NCBI GenBank assembly: GCA_937871155.1
Contig: CALMXV010000228.1
Coordinates: forward strand, 1 to 7,051
Source: an uncultured Taibaiella sp.
Lineage (GTDB): Bacteria; Bacteroidota; Bacteroidia; Chitinophagales; Chitinophagaceae
Direction: 5' to 3'
Length of the DNA: 7,051 nucleotides
Shown: positions 5,934-7,051 of the stretch, in pieces
Numbering within the stretch: position 1 is the first letter of the stretch
Layout: the number at the start of each line of letters is the position of its first letter
Translations under genes and position numbers: made by a program
The notes under the pieces: generated by a model
What the model was told of the DNA's origin: nothing
The model's input: the letters and a program-made list of their open reading frames with translations, nothing else
Databases searched by the model: none

Positions 5934-6457
5934 TTAAGCATTCGTTCTAATTCCCCCTCTGCATCATGCTCCAATATCATACGAAACAAACTTGCAGTTG
6001 CTATTGTATCTCCACCGGCTCGGTGTCGGTTTGAATGGTTGATTTGCAAATAATGACAAAGCTTACCCAAACTATAACTTGGTATTCCAGGAAATACTTT
6101 TCTTGCTAAACGAATCGTGCATAGTTTGCTTACTTGAAAGTCATAACCGGCTTGTTCCAATTGATTCTTTACAAACGAGTAATCAAAATTGACATTATGT
6201 GCTACAAAAACTTTATCGTGTAAAAGCTCATATATAGTAGGAGCTACTTCATTAAAAGAAGGGGCATGGGCAACCATTTCGTTAGTGATGCCCGTAAGGT
6301 TTTGTATAAAATAGGGTATCTCACAATGGGGATTTACTAAGGTTTCATAAAAATCCAACACTTGTTGCCCATCATGAATGGCAATGGCAATTTCGGTAAT
6401 TGATCCTGAACTAGCATTACCTCCTGTGGTTTCTATATCTACTATGGCAAACAACAT
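5885..6457 (-). CDS. DnaQ-like DEDDh 3'-5' exonuclease, N-terminal half of a split exonuclease/GIY-YIG protein
   Basis: The DEDDh set is complete: Asp7 and Glu9 in VDIETTGG, Asp92 in VAHNVNFDYSF, and His145 and Asp150 in HRAGGDTIAT. The domain fills residues 1-165. The fold matches the DNA polymerase III epsilon proofreading family, but the context fits repair nucleases rather than a polymerase subunit. I chose ATG 6457 because MLFAIVDIETTGG places the first strand at the N-terminus as in homologues; the longer TTG start at 6487 would run into the divergent promoter region. The frame continues K175-K177 through the A run and stops after only a few irrelevant residues (TAG at 5887-5885), giving 190 residues. 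In Bacteroidota and actinobacteria this exonuclease is commonly fused to a GIY-YIG domain, which is found here in the next frame. Confidence 0.9.
   Translation of the reverse strand: MLFAIVDIETTGGNASSGSITEIAIAIHDGQQVLDFYETLVNPHCEIPYFIQNLTGITNEMVAHAPSFNEVAPTIYELLHDKVFVAHNVNFDYSFVKNQLEQAGYDFQVSKLCTIRLARKVFPGIPSYSLGKLCHYLQINHSNRHRAGGDTIATASLFRMILEHDAEGELERMLKKKRNNIFRLIYPFIK
5926..5935 (-). other. A10 homopolymer: frameshift or slippage junction
   Basis: Ten consecutive A residues on the minus strand sit between the exonuclease codons (ATG CTT) and GG. In the exonuclease frame they read AAA AAA AAA AGG. A -1 slip, or one more A, gives AAA AAA AAA AAG GAA and enters the GIY-YIG frame. The end of the run (A AAA AAG) equals the dnaX-type slippery heptamer, but in the phase reached after shifting. 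A purine stretch AGAGGGGG lies 17 bases upstream (5960-5953), recalling the internal Shine-Dalgarno of dnaX but farther away. Short dyads follow (GGAA/TTCC, CATC/GATG), too weak to be convincing stimulators. Confidence 0.75.
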
Positions 6458-6474
6458 ACTTTCGTTACGAAGGT
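6458..6474. promoter_or_regulatory. 17-bp near-palindrome before the exonuclease start
   Basis: ACTTTCGT-T-ACGAAGGT pairs at seven of eight positions around base 6466. It touches the exonuclease ATG and lies in the 52-bp gap between two divergent starts. It could be an operator or a leader hairpin. On the minus strand TACCTTCG overlaps it and matches the -7 element with one mismatch. It shares ACTTTCGT with the repeat at 2729-2741. Chance is possible. Confidence 0.3.
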
Positions 6475-6509
6475 ATAAATTCTTCAAATCATTCTTATTT
6501 TACACAGCA

Positions 6510-6947
6510 ATGGTAGCCATAGATTTTTCGAATGCACAGCTTCAACTAAAAAATGAAAATGGTAAGGTGTATGTATTGGATAGCATTAGAAAAAAATGGC
6601 TAGTGCTTACTCCCGAAGAGCATATCCGTCAATGTTTGCTTCAGTATTTAATCAACGAAATGCACTACCCGATTGCTAAAATTGCAGTGGAGAAAAAAAT
6701 TTTGGTCAATGGAAGGACAAAGCGATTTGATATTGTAGTCTATAATCAACAATTGACGCCATGGATATTGATAGAATGTAAAGAACCGTCAGTGCCTATC
6801 AACGACTCTGTATTATTTCAATTACTTACCTACCAAAGAACAATCAGAAGCGATTTTTGGGTAATAACTAATGGACATGAAACCTTCTGTGCTGATGCTC
6901 GTGATCCACATAACATTCAATGGATGCATCAATTACCGCCTTATTAA
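6510..6947 (+). CDS. solitary type I restriction HsdR N-terminal domain protein (PD-(D/E)XK fold)
   Basis: The 145-residue protein matches the short stand-alone HsdR_N-type proteins common in Bacteroidota. The nuclease-fold signature is complete: Glu37 in TPEEHIRQ, Asp74 in RTKRFDIVVY, and Glu89-x-Lys91 in WILIECKEP. A later Gln-Tyr motif, QLLTYQRTI, is also typical. In HsdR this domain cleaves DNA, but here no helicase, methylase or specificity subunit is present, so it is not a type I restriction system. The function of stand-alone members is not known to me. The start is ATG 6510; an upstream in-frame extension to 6378 would cross the divergent gene and has no family support. MVAIDF at the N-terminus is reasonable. 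The last 15 bases overlap a possible convergent frame. Confidence 0.88.
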   Translation: MVAIDFSNAQLQLKNENGKVYVLDSIRKKWLVLTPEEHIRQCLLQYLINEMHYPIAKIAVEKKILVNGRTKRFDIVVYNQQLTPWILIECKEPSVPINDSVLFQLLTYQRTIRSDFWVITNGHETFCADARDPHNIQWMHQLPPY

Positions 6948-7051
6948 AGTATTATAGTTACTACTTAAAAAGGTAGCTACCGCTTTTTGAATGGCCCTAT
7001 CTTCTGTAGATAACACTTTATAGTAACCTTTGTTGCCATAAATTATTTTAG
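6933..7051 (-). CDS. possible C-terminal end of an unidentified gene, cut by the window edge
   Basis: On the minus strand an open frame enters at the right edge and runs 39 codons to TAA at 6935-6933. It includes YGNKGYYKVLSTEDRAIQ and ends FLSSNYNTLIRR. The composition is protein-like, and the stop would overlap the HsdR_N gene by 15 bp, echoing the close or overlapping convergent ends at 1488/1495 and 5094/5097. The same stretch has stops in the plus-strand frame of its neighbour. A random open frame of this length is not rare, and I recognise no family. Confidence 0.4.
   Translation of the reverse strand, partial: KIIYGNKGYYKVLSTEDRAIQKAVATFLSSNYNTLIRR
6967..6988 (+). terminator. possible bidirectional terminator after the HsdR_N gene
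   Basis: AAAAA, the palindrome GGTAGCTACC (6972-6981), GC, then TTTTT. The A and T runs can pair to extend a short GGT/ACC stem, and the T tract gives a rightward terminator about 20 bases after the TAA. The symmetrical A and T tracts could serve both strands. The stem is short with a two-base bulge, and the site would lie inside the partial convergent frame if that is real. Confidence 0.35.

Noticed and set aside
6458..6487. TTG start giving ten extra residues on the exonuclease
   Set aside because: DEDDh proteins of this type begin a few residues before the VDIETTG strand, ATG 6457 fits that, and the extension consists of the palindromic promoter region.
6378..6509. N-terminal extension of the HsdR_N protein
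   Set aside because: It would overlap the exonuclease coding region and its start. The extra residues mirror the opposite strand and do not resemble the family, which begins near ATG 6510.

Overview
The window looks like a chromosomal stretch of a low-GC Bacteroidota genome, probably near Chitinophagaceae. The support is a type IX secretion (T9SS) sorting domain, a TAnnTTTG-type promoter core directly before folD, a FucP/GluP-type sugar transporter typical of the phylum, a DnaQ-like exonuclease joined to a GIY-YIG nuclease, and short intergenic gaps without Shine-Dalgarno sites. The family placement is inference. No tRNA, rRNA, CRISPR array, insertion sequence or phage gene was seen.

Layout, left to right. 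Bases 5-60 form a long imperfect inverted repeat. A 5'-truncated secreted-protein gene follows (98-535, +): the end of a choice-of-anchor/Reeler-like domain plus a T9SS tail. folD (613-1488, +) begins four bases after its promoter core. Tail to tail with it lies an unnamed 350-residue protein (1495-2547, -) with faint kinase-like motifs. A 284-bp gap holds a likely terminator for the sugar MFS transporter (2832-4097, -). The transporter is divergent from an alpha/beta hydrolase (4252-5097, +), and the shared promoter region contains a nested inverted repeat. The hydrolase overlaps by 4 bp the end of a minus-strand repair-nuclease locus (5094-6457). A solitary HsdR N-terminal-domain protein (6510-6947, +) is divergent from that locus, and a partial minus-strand reading frame runs off the right edge.

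The most notable object is the nuclease locus. A complete DEDDh exonuclease and a complete GIY-YIG/UvrC-like half are in different frames, separated exactly at a run of ten A residues. One extra A, or one -1 slip, joins them into a 454-residue protein of the size expected for the family. The second half has no start codon of its own before its nuclease core. This is a regulated or slippage-dependent fusion, a phase-variable switch, a fresh mutation or a homopolymer sequencing error, and the sequence alone cannot choose between them.

The genes do not form an operon: orientation alternates and each probably has its own promoter. Functions are mixed: one-carbon metabolism, sugar uptake, a hydrolase, DNA repair and a nuclease-fold protein.
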